NCBI RefSeq assembly: GCF_002352765.1
Contig: NZ_KZ293963.1
Span: forward strand, 1,200,368 to 1,264,367
DNA length: 64,000 bases
Direction: 5' to 3'
Source of the DNA: Alteribacter populi
Lineage (GTDB): Bacteria > Bacillota > Bacilli > Bacillales > Salisediminibacteriaceae
The position numbers were made by a program, and so were the translations under genes. The notes under the pieces are model-generated. The model saw nothing but the letters and a program-made list of their open reading frames with translations. It had not been told where the DNA came from and did not search any database. Below are positions 7,743 through 15,537 of the stretch, in pieces (the stretch's first letter is position 1; each line of letters begins with the position of its first letter).

Positions 7743-8522
7743 TTATTCGTGAATTTCACGAATAACTTCCTTATAAATATGAGGATTCGCAGCTAATAAA
7801 GTGTCTTTTCCTAGGAAGGTCAATTCTTTTCCTTTATAGTTTGTTGCTTGACCTTGGACCTCTTGGAGAATGACTGATCCTCCAGCGATATCCCATGGGG
7901 CAAGATTGAAGCTAATATAGGCATCCAACCGTCCACAGGCAACATAAGCAATTTCCAATGCTGCAGCGCCATAGGACCGGACGGCTCTTGATTTTTCCAC
8001 TAAAGTCTCTAGCCTTCTGTCTTTTAACACCCACCCAACATTAAAACTTAGGATCGACTCCTCTAAGGACACTTTCGGCAGGACCGGCAAAGCTTCTTCA
8101 TTTAAAAAAGCTCCTTGACCTTTTACTGCTGTAAACATTTCATCAGCCATGACGTCATAAACAATGCCGACCATTCCGATTCCTTCATGAAATATTCCTA
8201 AAGAAATCGCAAAGTAGCACTGTTGGTGGACAAAGTTGACCGTCCCGTCAATCGGATCTATTATCCACACCGTTCCAACTAAGTCTTTCACATCGTCTCC
8301 AAGTCCTTCTTCACCCATAATCCGGTGATTAGGATAGGATTCTCTAATTTTGTCTTTATAAAAGGCCTCTGTTTGCCGGTCTACATCGGTCACAAGGTCA
8401 TGCTGGTGGGCTTTTGTATGTACTTCAAAGGTGTCCCCCATCGATTTCCGGATACTTTCTCCGGCTTCCTTTGTCCATTGTTTCGCTTGTAAGAATAAAC
8501 GCTGCCAATCCTGATGTGCCAA
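7743..8522 (-). CDS. yktC: Inositol monophosphatase-family phosphatase (YktC/SuhB-like)
   Basis: A 259-residue Mg-dependent sugar phosphatase of the inositol monophosphatase family. Visible metal-site motifs: GEEG (~71), WIIDPIDGTVNFVH (~87-100) and the C-terminal PWDIAGG (~209). Such enzymes remove phosphate from myo-inositol-1-phosphate or related phosphates; the Bacillus YktC has inositol monophosphatase activity, while cellular substrate in this organism is inferred. The start is TTG, giving MAHQ, with GAGGAGG upstream. It is in the conserved yktABC neighbourhood. Confidence 0.9.
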   Translation of the reverse strand: MAHQDWQRLFLQAKQWTKEAGESIRKSMGDTFEVHTKAHQHDLVTDVDRQTEAFYKDKIRESYPNHRIMGEEGLGDDVKDLVGTVWIIDPIDGTVNFVHQQCYFAISLGIFHEGIGMVGIVYDVMADEMFTAVKGQGAFLNEEALPVLPKVSLEESILSFNVGWVLKDRRLETLVEKSRAVRSYGAAALEIAYVACGRLDAYISFNLAPWDIAGGSVILQEVQGQATNYKGKELTFLGKDTLLAANPHIYKEVIREIHE

Positions 8523-8706
8523 AATAGTTCCTCCTCAATAGTGAGCAATTGGTTTATTACACATATATCATAAAGTTCAGTACAGTTGCAAATAAGCTCG
8601 TTTATATTGTGAATGTACGAGACATCACTGCTGCATGATCGTCTAAAAACAATAGGCTTTTAGATGATTGTTGCTATTTGTATTTTAAAGTTAAGCTTAA
8701 CAATAA

Positions 8707-8746
8707 AGAAACGCATGTGATTTTCGTTAAAAACCCATGCGTTAAC
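8707..8746 (-). terminator. Probable terminator after ykzI-like gene
   Basis: AACGCATG / CATGCGTT inverted repeat with a ~20 nt loop. Read on the minus strand it is followed by TCTTTATTG. The T-run is weak, so a simple mRNA-end hairpin is equally possible. Confidence 0.45.
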
Positions 8747-8815
8747 CTTTTGATTTACTTGTTTGCACCTCTGAAGGAAACTTTCTTTCAGATCAAGCTC
8801 TTACTTTCTACTGTA

Positions 8816-9013
8816 TTATGCTTCCAACCGAATCCATTCATTTCGAAGTAGCTCCAATATTCGCTTACTTTTTTCTACTTGTTTGTGATCGTTGACTTGC
8901 ATTGCGTCAAAAAGTGTCTGGAGCTCATAGTCAATTTCCAATTTTAAAACAGGGATTCGTTGTTCACCGTCTCGTCTTTTTAGTGTTTGAATGACTTTTT
9001 CCAAGTTCTCCAC
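8816..9013 (-). CDS. Small conserved hypothetical protein (YkzI position)
   Basis: A 65-residue soluble, charged, helical protein. No cysteine pairs, signal or membrane helix. It has AAAGGGGTG as SD before the ATG and lies between yktC and yktB, where B. subtilis has ykzI; the assignment rests on position and length, not on a motif I can verify. Function unknown. Confidence 0.6.
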   Translation of the reverse strand: MENLEKVIQTLKRRDGEQRIPVLKLEIDYELQTLFDAMQVNDHKQVEKSKRILELLRNEWIRLEA

Positions 9014-9402
9014 ACCCCTTTGCGTTATTAATCAGATATTCAAAAGGTAGACAATCAAAGCCAAGAAGGTCTTGAAGTTGAACTAACAATTCGCATGCTT
9101 AGGTTCCTGGACTTGTTATACCATTTTAAATTGTCGTGGCCTACGATTTATGTCCACACCCCTTTGGATTACTATAGATTATGAGAATCATCTTAATGTT
9201 GCAACAAATTCTTTTATTATTTTTTCATTCCACTATTTCCGCTTCTGTAAACCTTCTTCTTGTACTTGGTGCAAGATTTTTTATATTAGATTCCTCTTTG
9301 TGATACACTATCCACATAAAGTAATGGTTCAAAAAGTAGGAAACAAGACAAACAGATTCCCGAATTTTTGAACAACCTCTTACGGGAAGGAGTTTTATAA
9401 GG
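9014..9402. other. Intergenic region between ykzI-like gene and yktB
   Basis: AT-rich, with the yktB ribosome binding site (ACGGGAAGGAG) at its right end. CCACACCCCTTTG occurs twice, at ~9010 (the ykzI SD) and ~9152. Short ORFs here lack an SD and look accidental. I see no structured RNA. Confidence 0.5.
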
Positions 9403-10038
9403 ATGGGTTTTTCTGGCTTTACTCAAAAGGATTTTGATGTGTTTACCATAGAAGGTCTTGAACCGAGAATGGACGCAATCATAAAGCATGTTCGACCAAA
9501 ACTTGAAGAACTAGGGGAACACTTTTCAGACTGGTTAACTAAGCGAACAGGTGAAGATATGTACCCGCACGTTGCTAAACATGCACGTAGAAAGGTGAAT
9601 CCCCCCAATGATACATGGGTAGCTGTGGCAAACAGTAAGCGGGGCTATAAAAAATTGCCACATTTCCAGATCGGACTCTTTGAATCTCACGTATTCGTAT
9701 GGTTTGCCGTGATTTATGAGTCTCCGATTAAAAAAGAATTCGGACAAGCGTTGCACGAACAAAAAACTGAAATGATCAATCATATTCCTGATACTTTCGT
9801 ATGGTCAGTGGATCACATGAAACCAGAAGCACAGTCACACGGTACTTTAGCGAGTGAGGATTTTGATGAAATGTTCTCCCGCTTAGAAAATGTGAAGAAA
9901 TCAGAGCTATTATGCGGAATTCATGTTCCACGAACGAGCGAAACGACTCAAGATGGTGAAGCGTTTATTAAAACGGTGGAACAAGCATTTGAACAGCTCA
10001 TGCCACTTTACCAAATCGCTCAACGAGTAAGTGAGTAA
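9403..10038 (+). CDS. yktB: YktB family protein (UPF0637/DUF1054)
   Basis: A 211-residue protein starting MGFSGFTQKDFDVFTIEGLE with the conserved stretch TGEDMYPHVAKHARRKVNPPNDTWVA, which I recognise as the UPF0637 (YktB) family. No catalytic motif or membrane segment is evident. Its function is unknown. GGGAAGGAG precedes the ATG. It lies upstream of a TPP riboswitch and thiamine genes that are not in this place in B. subtilis. Confidence 0.88.
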   Translation: MGFSGFTQKDFDVFTIEGLEPRMDAIIKHVRPKLEELGEHFSDWLTKRTGEDMYPHVAKHARRKVNPPNDTWVAVANSKRGYKKLPHFQIGLFESHVFVWFAVIYESPIKKEFGQALHEQKTEMINHIPDTFVWSVDHMKPEAQSHGTLASEDFDEMFSRLENVKKSELLCGIHVPRTSETTQDGEAFIKTVEQAFEQLMPLYQIAQRVSE

Positions 10039-10094
10039 GTTGCATACTGCGTTTTCAATAACTACCGAACCGTAAATTATAGTACTATCTAAAT

Positions 10095-10186
10095 ACCACT
10101 AGGGGTGCCAAAATAGGCTGAGACAAAGGAGTTCCTTTAATCCCTTCGAACCTGATCTAGTTAAAACTAGCGTAGGAAAGTGGAAT
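10095..10186 (+). promoter_or_regulatory. TPP (THI-box) riboswitch controlling thiMDE
   Basis: The conserved elements are in order: P1 strand CCACT, AGGGGTGCC, GGCTGAGACAAAGGAG, CCCTTCGAACCTGATCTAG, ACTAGCGTAGGAA and the closing AGTGG. These are the thiamine pyrophosphate aptamer blocks. It is followed by a terminator hairpin and then thiM, so it probably attenuates transcription when TPP is abundant. Confidence 0.95.
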
Positions 10187-10223
10187 GATGATTACATTTA
10201 AGGACATTGAATGTCTTTCGTGT

Positions 10224-10262
10224 AGCGTCGTTTCACTCATGTGAAGCGGCGCTATTTTATTT
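10224..10262 (+). terminator. Riboswitch expression-platform terminator
   Basis: AGCGTCGTTTCAC / GTGAAGCGGCGCT hairpin followed by ATTTTATTTTTTTT, between the TPP aptamer and thiM. It is the expected regulated terminator. Confidence 0.88.
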
Positions 10263-10302
10263 TTTTTCCTTCTAAAACGTAACACGATGAAAGGATGATT
10301 AG

Positions 10303-11121
10303 ATGGATAAAAAAATCATCGCATTAAAACAGAAAATCGAAAGCGAATCTCCTCTCATTCATAACATGACGAATGTGGTTGTCACAAATTTCACAGCAAA
10401 TGGGCTATATGCCATCGGTGCATCCCCGGTTATGTCTTATGCAAAAGAGGAAGTAGCTGATATGGCTGCGATTGCCCAAGGTCTCGTATTAAATATCGGT
10501 ACGTTAACACCTACCCAAGTAGAAGCGATGCATATTGCTGGTCGGTCGGCTAATGAGCATGAGGTCTCCACCTTTTTGGACCCAGTCGGTGTAGGAGCAA
10601 CAGCGTATCGAACAAAGACAGCCAAAAACCTTTTGTCAGAGCTCGAGATCTCTTTTATTCGCGGGAACTTAGGAGAAGTCAGTAACCTTGTAGATGAAAA
10701 GATTGAGATGAAAGGCGTTGATTCTAAAAAACAACATGACAATGCTCTCTTGATCGCTCAGAAAGCGGCTAGACAATATCGGACCAATGTGGTTTTGACT
10801 GGAAAAACGGACATTATTACCGATGGGGCCAAAACATACTTTGTCCACAACGGAACACCTATGCTAACAAAAGTAACCGGAACCGGCTGCCTCCTTACTT
10901 CTGTTATGTCAGCCTTTGTCGCAGTTGGGCAAGACCCTCTCGAAGCGGCAGCGGGTGCCGTTTCATATTACGCTATTGCAGCTGAAATAGCAGCTGATAA
11001 AGTAACCGCTCAAGGGGAAAGCTTCGGACATTTTCAAGTTCACTTTATCGATCAATTAGCAGACGTTTCACAAAAAGAAATAGCCAAGAGATTATCAATT
11101 GAAGTATGGGAGGAGAAATAA
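10303..11121 (+). CDS. thiM: Hydroxyethylthiazole kinase
   Basis: A 272-residue ThiM, which phosphorylates 4-methyl-5-(2-hydroxyethyl)thiazole for thiamine salvage. Visible: N-terminal LIHNMTNVVVTNFTANGL (~18-35), SPVMSYAKEE, DPVGVGA (~88), and the ribokinase-fold anion hole VTGTGCLLTSV with its Cys near residue 195. Start ATG after GGATG-type SD 'aaaggatga'. First gene of the TPP-controlled thiM-thiD-thiE salvage operon; thiD follows with no gap. Confidence 0.95.
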   Translation: MDKKIIALKQKIESESPLIHNMTNVVVTNFTANGLYAIGASPVMSYAKEEVADMAAIAQGLVLNIGTLTPTQVEAMHIAGRSANEHEVSTFLDPVGVGATAYRTKTAKNLLSELEISFIRGNLGEVSNLVDEKIEMKGVDSKKQHDNALLIAQKAARQYRTNVVLTGKTDIITDGAKTYFVHNGTPMLTKVTGTGCLLTSVMSAFVAVGQDPLEAAAGAVSYYAIAAEIAADKVTAQGESFGHFQVHFIDQLADVSQKEIAKRLSIEVWEEK

Positions 11122-11964
11122 TTGAACAAAACAGCATTAACGATTGCAGGGTCAGATTCAGGCGGTGGTGCCGGGATTCAAGCTGACCTAAAAACATTCC
11201 AGGAGCATAACGTATTTGGAACGAGTGCATTAACAGCAATAACAGCTCAAAATACGCAAGGAGTTCAAGGAGTCTACCCGGTTGAAATTGACGGTCTTGT
11301 AAAGCAACTTGACGCCATTGGTGAAGACTTTCCTGTTCACGCAGTAAAAACCGGGATGCTATTTGATGAAAATCGAATAGAAGTCATTGTCGACGCTATC
11401 AAAAAGTACAAATGGAACAACATTGTCGTAGACCCTGTCATGATCGCTAAAGGGGGCGACAGCCTGCTTAGTGAACAAGCACATCAAACGATCATCGATC
11501 AGCTTCTCCCCCTTTCTCACGTCGTTACTCCGAACATTCCTGAAGCTGAAGTTCTCACTGGTAAATCCATTCAAACGTTGGCAGATCGAAAGCAAGCTGC
11601 CTACCAACTCTTTGAGCTTGGTGTTAAAAACGTTGTCATTAAAGGAGGGCATGATCGGTCTGGTAAAAATGCTATTGACCTCTTATACGACGGGTCAACA
11701 TTTACCTATTTTGAGCTACCACGGATCGAATCCAAAAACACGCACGGTACGGGTTGTACATTTGCAGCTGCGATTGCATCAGAATTGGCTCTTGGCACTT
11801 CGGTTGTCGAAGCTGTGAAAAAAGCGAAAACCTATATCCAAATGGCAATAGCTTACACCGTTCCAATTGGCACTGGACATGGTCCAACACATCACGGAGC
11901 TGTTAAGCAATTTCCACAAGAAGCGTTTCGACTAACAGAAGAGGTCAAACAATGGGAAGAGTAA
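11122..11964 (+). CDS. thiD: Bifunctional hydroxymethylpyrimidine kinase / HMP-phosphate kinase
   Basis: A 280-residue ThiD of the ribokinase fold. The N-terminal AGSDSGGGAGIQADLKTF and the C-terminal NTHGTGCTFAAAIA anion-hole signature identify it. It makes HMP-PP for thiamine monophosphate synthesis. The TTG start lies directly after the thiM stop codon, with the SD (GGGAGGAG) inside thiM, so the two are translationally coupled. Pyridoxal kinase activity is a known side possibility for this family. Confidence 0.93.
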   Translation: MNKTALTIAGSDSGGGAGIQADLKTFQEHNVFGTSALTAITAQNTQGVQGVYPVEIDGLVKQLDAIGEDFPVHAVKTGMLFDENRIEVIVDAIKKYKWNNIVVDPVMIAKGGDSLLSEQAHQTIIDQLLPLSHVVTPNIPEAEVLTGKSIQTLADRKQAAYQLFELGVKNVVIKGGHDRSGKNAIDLLYDGSTFTYFELPRIESKNTHGTGCTFAAAIASELALGTSVVEAVKKAKTYIQMAIAYTVPIGTGHGPTHHGAVKQFPQEAFRLTEEVKQWEE

Positions 11965-12611
11965 CGAAAGAAAATCTTGCTAAGCAGCTCCAAGTGTACT
12001 TCATTGCTGGGAGTAAGGATTGTGCGTCCCCTCTCCCTCTTGTTTTACATGAAGCGATTCAAGGAGGAATGACGATCTTCCAGTTTCGTGAAAAAGGAGC
12101 CGGTTCATTAACAGGGGAAATGAAAGAAGCATTGGCGCTGCAATTATATACTCAATGCCAACAAGCCGGCATTCCGTTTATCATTAACGACCATATCGAT
12201 CTCGCTGTTTCGATTGACGCCGACGGGCTTCATATAGGTCAGGAGGATGTTGATGTAAAAACAGCGAGAAAACGAATTGGAAAGAACAAAATTCTCGGTG
12301 TTTCCATTCATTCCATAGAAGAAGCTTATGAAGCCGTTAACCACGGTGCCGACTATTTAGGGATCGGACCGCTCTTTGAAACTTCGTCTAAAGAGGATGC
12401 AAATGAAGTGACAGGCCCGAATTGGGTACGAGAATTAAGGGCAAATGGAATTGACCTCCCTATTGTAGGTATCGGCGGGATTACAGCAGAAAATGGTGGT
12501 GAGGTTCTTCGTGCAGGTGCGAATGGCCTAGCGGTAATTTCTGCAATTTCTAAGGCAGCTTCTCCTTATCAAGCTGCACGCGAGTTTAGGCAGCTATATA
12601 ATCATGATTGA
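11952..12611 (+). CDS. thiE: Thiamine-phosphate synthase
   Basis: A 219-residue TIM-barrel ThiE, joining HMP-PP with thiazole phosphate to give thiamine phosphate. The motifs FQFREKG (~36), FIINDHIDLA (~74), GADYLGIGPLFET (~133) and IVGIGGI (~174) bind the pyrophosphate and thiazole phosphate in the family. It overlaps thiD by 13 bp. It completes a salvage set that does not need thiC or thiG nearby. Confidence 0.95.
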   Translation: MGRVTKENLAKQLQVYFIAGSKDCASPLPLVLHEAIQGGMTIFQFREKGAGSLTGEMKEALALQLYTQCQQAGIPFIINDHIDLAVSIDADGLHIGQEDVDVKTARKRIGKNKILGVSIHSIEEAYEAVNHGADYLGIGPLFETSSKEDANEVTGPNWVRELRANGIDLPIVGIGGITAENGGEVLRAGANGLAVISAISKAASPYQAAREFRQLYNHD

Positions 12612-12632
12612 GTAAAGACTCAGCTGTTTTTT
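12607..12632 (+). terminator. Terminator of thiMDE
   Basis: Short TGAGT-AAAG-ACTCA hairpin overlapping the thiE stop, followed by GCTGTTTTTTT. Confidence 0.6.
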
Positions 12633-12639
12633 TGGCATC

Positions 12640-12780
12640 AAAGTGTAGGTCTTGTTCTTTTTCTCCACATCAGCTACGGACGGACGCTCCGCCAAGCGTT
12701 AGTTGTTCTTATACGTGCAAGAAAAGCGCATCGCCTAGAGCTAACAATGAAACGTAGATTATTAAATTTATTAACTCACA
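12640..12780. repeat. Degenerate dispersed repeat remnants
   Basis: Contains GGACGGACGCTCCGCC, AAGAAAAGCGCATCGCC and AAACGTAGAT, pieces that recur near 15700-15825, 6866, 32500 and 57235. It looks like a decayed copy of the AAGCGCAAGG-type intergenic repeat. No gene. Confidence 0.45.
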
Positions 12781-12806
12781 GGAAAAGTATCAAGACCCAC
12801 TAGATA

Positions 12807-12836
12807 GGGGAGGTGCTAAACGAGCAGCACCTCCCC
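12807..12836. terminator. Strong symmetrical hairpin, terminator-like
   Basis: Perfect 11-bp stem GGGGAGGTGCT / AGCACCTCCCC with an 8 nt loop, followed on the plus strand by ACTGTTTTCT and lying just downstream (minus strand) of the decayed SgcJ-like gene, whose terminator it may have been. Confidence 0.6.
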
Positions 12837-12854
12837 ACTGTTTTCTATATCTGT

Positions 12855-13040
12855 TTATGTAGTGAAGGTATTCTGTAAATAAAAAATGTACGCTCGTCCA
12901 ATCACTTGGCTTCCATCAAACCCAATGAGCTCACCCTCACCTATGAACTGGTCAGCCATTCCTGAAGCATTACGATTGTTCCAGGCATTTATTCATTGTT
13001 GGAAGAGTGATTCGACTTCTTCTGATACTGATGATTCCAA
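12855..13040 (-). pseudogene. Decayed SgcJ/EcaC (SnoaL-like) protein gene
   Basis: A TTG start with GGAGTG 6-7 nt upstream opens a 62-codon frame: ESSVSEEVESLFQQ, then an in-frame TGA (12995-12993), then INAWNNRNASGMADQF and GEGELIGFDGSQVIGRAYI, ending early. The pattern AWN.RN...F...GELI.FDG..V.GR..I is that of the SgcJ/EcaC / DUF4440 NTF2-like family, normally ~120-150 residues. So the gene has a premature stop and has lost its C-terminal half. Too short to have been picked up as an ORF. Confidence 0.65.
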
Positions 13041-13120
13041 TCACTTTCACTCCTAACATTGTATCCAAATTTGAGCGTAGGCAAGCAAATGCTTGCCCTT
13101 CGCTTTAAGGAATGATATTG

Positions 13121-13399
13121 CTATTCCTTCATTTTAATAATCGACTCTTCTAAATCTTTCGCCTTTTTCACGACGTGATAGGGAGACTGTCCAGTTTGTT
13201 TTTCATACTCTTTAAAGGATTGCTTTTCTTCGGCCTTCGAAGGAACAACCTTTTTGTAGCTTTTGTAAAGAGCCGCTAGTAAATCGCGGTCCACCCCTTT
13301 GTTATAAGCTTGATCGATGGCCTCAAAGAAATTCACCACATCAACAACCTCTTCTTTTGACCACTCTACAGAAATCGGAATATTTACTTCACCTTTCAT
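13121..13399 (-). CDS. yktA: YktA family protein (UPF0223)
   Basis: A 92-residue helical cytoplasmic protein. Signatures VEWSKEEVVDVVNFFEAIDQAYNKG and VVPSKAEEKQSFKEYEKQTGQSPY match the UPF0223 family. Function unknown. An upstream ATG (13426) is rejected: ATG 13399 follows GAGGTG with correct spacing and gives the family's usual length. It lies next to speA as in B. subtilis. Confidence 0.88.
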   Translation of the reverse strand: MKGEVNIPISVEWSKEEVVDVVNFFEAIDQAYNKGVDRDLLAALYKSYKKVVPSKAEEKQSFKEYEKQTGQSPYHVVKKAKDLEESIIKMKE

Positions 13400-13531
13400 A
13401 ACGTAACACCTCAAATCAAAATTCAATTATAGAGCTAATACGACCACAGCATTTTTTTACAAAATGTGTGAAAAAACTTCCCCTGTGGATAGTAATTTGA
13501 TATACTCTGTTTGTTTTATACTAAGGATAAC

Positions 13532-13660
13532 AAAGAGTACACCTCTTTGAAACTTCCCAACATCACATTGAAAGAACTTAGAGAGGAAGAACAAAGGCGC
13601 GGTAGCAACCATATCATGAGCTTATGCCTTTTGTCCTCTTTTTGAAACAACAAGAGGTGA
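13532..13660 (+). promoter_or_regulatory. Structured leader of speA with anti-SD element
   Basis: A small hairpin AAAGAG-TACAC-CTCTTT (13532-13548) contains CACCTCTT (13540-13547), which is exactly complementary to AAGAGGTG (13652-13659), the speA ribosome binding site. Between them is a terminator-like hairpin: GAGG and ACAAAGGC (13583-13598) pair with GCCTTTTGT and CCTC (13626-13638), followed by TTTTT. The 5' strand can therefore pair locally or with the SD. This suggests attenuation or translational control, perhaps by polyamine or amino-acid level. It does not match a riboswitch class I know. Confidence 0.5.
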
Positions 13661-13667
13661 AAATAAA

Positions 13668-15155
13668 TTGAACAAAACTGAGCAAAGTGTAACACCATTA
13701 TTTGACGGACTGTTGGAGCATGCCAAAACAAATCCAACCCAGTTTCACATTCCAGGGCACAAAAAAGGTACAGGAATGGACCCACAGTTCCGTGATTTTA
13801 TTGGTATGAATGCCTTGTCGATTGACTTAATCAACATCGCTCCTCTCGATGATTTACACCACCCTCAAGGGATGATTAAAAAGGCACAGGAACTAGCAGC
13901 AGAAGCCTTTGGCGCTGACTACACCTTTTTCTCCGTTCAAGGGACAAGCGGTGCGATTATGACGATGATCATGAGTGTGTGTGGACCTGGAGATAAAATT
14001 ATTGTTCCACGAAATGTTCACAAATCCATTATGAGTGCGATTGTCTTTTCTGGAGCAACGCCCATTTTTATCCACCCGGAAATTGATGATGTTTTAGGGA
14101 TTTCCCATGGGATAACGACGGACTCTGTTAAGAAAGCGTTAAAAACTCATCCAGATGCGAAAGGTCTTCTTGTCATAAACCCGACGTATTTCGGAGTGTC
14201 TGCTAATTTAAGAGAAATCGTCAATATGGCTCACAGCTATAATATCCCTGTGCTTGTCGATGAAGCGCACGGTGTCCACATTCACTTTCATGACGCGCTT
14301 CCATTATCAGCTATGCAAGCAGGGGCGGATATGGCAGCAACAAGTGTGCACAAATTAGGAGGATCTTTAACGCAAAGCTCTGTCCTAAATGTGAAAAAGG
14401 GGTTAGTCAATCCAGACCGTATTCAAAGCATTATTAGTATGCTTACAACCACGTCAACATCTTACTTACTTCTCGCTTCATTGGATGCTGCACGAAGACA
14501 CTTAGCAATGAATGGCAAAACATTCATTGCAGAAGCGATTACACTCGCTAATCATACACGAAAAGTAATTAGTGAGATCCCTGGATTTAATTGTTACGGC
14601 TCGGAAATGCTCGATGACCAAGCAATTTATGACATCGACCCAACTAAAATCACGATTTCAGTTAAAGAATTAGGAATCAGTGGTTATGAAGTTGAAGTTT
14701 GGCTTCGTGATCACTATCAAATCGAAGTTGAGCTTTCTGATTTGTACAATATTCTTTGTATTATTTCATTTGGAGATGACGCTAAAACAGTACAAAAACT
14801 GATTGATGCCTTAACGAAATTATCCGAGGAACAGCTGCAAAGTCATAAAATTGAACAGAAAAGTGAACTTTCTGTATCTGTCCCAAACATTCCAATACTT
14901 GCTTTATCGCCGCGGGATGCCTTTTATTCGGAAACTGAGACGATTCCCCTTGATGAATCACCGGGTAGAATTAGTGCCGAATTTGTGATGGTTTATCCTC
15001 CAGGAATCCCGATCCTTATCCCTGGTGAAATTATTGAAGAAGAAAACCTGCAGTACATTGAAAAAAATATCGAAGCTGGACTTCCAGTACAAGGACCCGA
15101 AGATGCAACACTCACCTATATTCGCGTAATCACCGAACGCAAACCGATAATTTAG
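13668..15155 (+). CDS. speA: Orn/Lys/Arg decarboxylase family protein, probable arginine decarboxylase SpeA
   Basis: A 495-residue PLP enzyme of the bacterial fold-I Orn/Lys/Arg decarboxylase family. The N-terminus FHIPGHKKG, DEAHGVHIHF (~200) and the PLP-lysine motif SVHKLGGSLTQSS (~226) are present. The length matches B. subtilis SpeA (arginine to agmatine, the first step of polyamine synthesis) and the position next to yktA and SR1 agrees. Lysine or ornithine specificity cannot be excluded by sequence. TTG start 8 nt after AAGAGGTG. A MITE-like element begins at its stop codon. Confidence 0.9.
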   Translation: MNKTEQSVTPLFDGLLEHAKTNPTQFHIPGHKKGTGMDPQFRDFIGMNALSIDLINIAPLDDLHHPQGMIKKAQELAAEAFGADYTFFSVQGTSGAIMTMIMSVCGPGDKIIVPRNVHKSIMSAIVFSGATPIFIHPEIDDVLGISHGITTDSVKKALKTHPDAKGLLVINPTYFGVSANLREIVNMAHSYNIPVLVDEAHGVHIHFHDALPLSAMQAGADMAATSVHKLGGSLTQSSVLNVKKGLVNPDRIQSIISMLTTTSTSYLLLASLDAARRHLAMNGKTFIAEAITLANHTRKVISEIPGFNCYGSEMLDDQAIYDIDPTKITISVKELGISGYEVEVWLRDHYQIEVELSDLYNILCIISFGDDAKTVQKLIDALTKLSEEQLQSHKIEQKSELSVSVPNIPILALSPRDAFYSETETIPLDESPGRISAEFVMVYPPGIPILIPGEIIEEENLQYIEKNIEAGLPVQGPEDATLTYIRVITERKPII

Positions 15156-15279
15156 AGGCTGCTGAATAAGGAGCATACGCCTGCGTAGCAAGAGGAAGCT
15201 GAAGCGTTGCCTGCGGAAAGCGAAGCCTTGGAAGCGGCACCCTTTGTATTTGAGTTCTAGAGTTATTCAGTAATCCCTA
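15155..15279. mobile_element. MITE-like element with terminal inverted repeats
   Basis: About 125 bp with ends GGCTGCTGAATAA (15157-15169) and TTATTCAGTAATCC (15264-15277), which are near-perfect inverted repeats. The interior is GC-rich and has no ORF. A related copy in the other orientation is at 45623-45690: both carry CTGAATAACT, GGAACTCAAATACAAAGG (one mismatch at the start) and AGGCAACGCTTCAGC. It lies immediately after the speA stop. The mobilising transposase is not in this window. Confidence 0.65.
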
Positions 15280-15293
15280 ATTTAGAGAGTACA

Positions 15294-15335
15294 AAAAAAG
15301 CTGCTTCTCAAAACGTGTTTGAGAAGCAGCTTTTA
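15294..15335. terminator. Bidirectional terminator of SR1 and speA
   Basis: Long hairpin GCTGCTTCTCAAA / GTTTGAGAAGCAGC. On the minus strand it is followed by TTTTTTT (plus-strand A-run 15294-15300) and on the plus strand by TTTTATTTT. Confidence 0.88.
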
Positions 15336-15365
15336 TTTTAATGAAGACAAACAATGTTCCTCTTT

Positions 15366-15503
15366 TTAGCCTTCTTGTTCAGTATTAGACAGGGATACTT
15401 CATCGGTACAATGCTCACAGCAGTTTCCATATAATGTAGAAACCTTTTCACTATCATAATGTTCAATTACCTTCTCGCAGCTTTGACAAACAATGACACC
15501 CAT
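15366..15503 (-). CDS. GapA-binding peptide SR1P
   Basis: A 45-residue ORF absent from standard length cut-offs: MGVIVCQSCEKVIEHY, then EKVSTLYGNCCEHC and an acidic tail. The CXXC pair near the start, the TLYG motif and the second C-rich motif CCEHC match SR1P (YkzW-type), the peptide encoded by the SR1 RNA that binds glyceraldehyde-3-phosphate dehydrogenase A and, through it, RNase J1 in B. subtilis. The Cys/His pairs may bind zinc (inference). AAAGGAGTGG lies 6 nt before the ATG. rnjA is in this same window at 30.7 kb. Confidence 0.85.
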   Translation of the reverse strand: MGVIVCQSCEKVIEHYDSEKVSTLYGNCCEHCTDEVSLSNTEQEG

Positions 15504-15537
15504 GTAGCTCCACTCCTTTTAAGTTTACTTTAAATCC

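Noticed and set aside
13501..13660. Lysine (L-box) riboswitch or T-box before speA
   Set aside because: The region contains AGGCGCGG and a terminator-like hairpin, but lacks the other conserved L-box blocks and the T-box AGGGTGGNACCGCG sequence. Kept as an unclassified leader.
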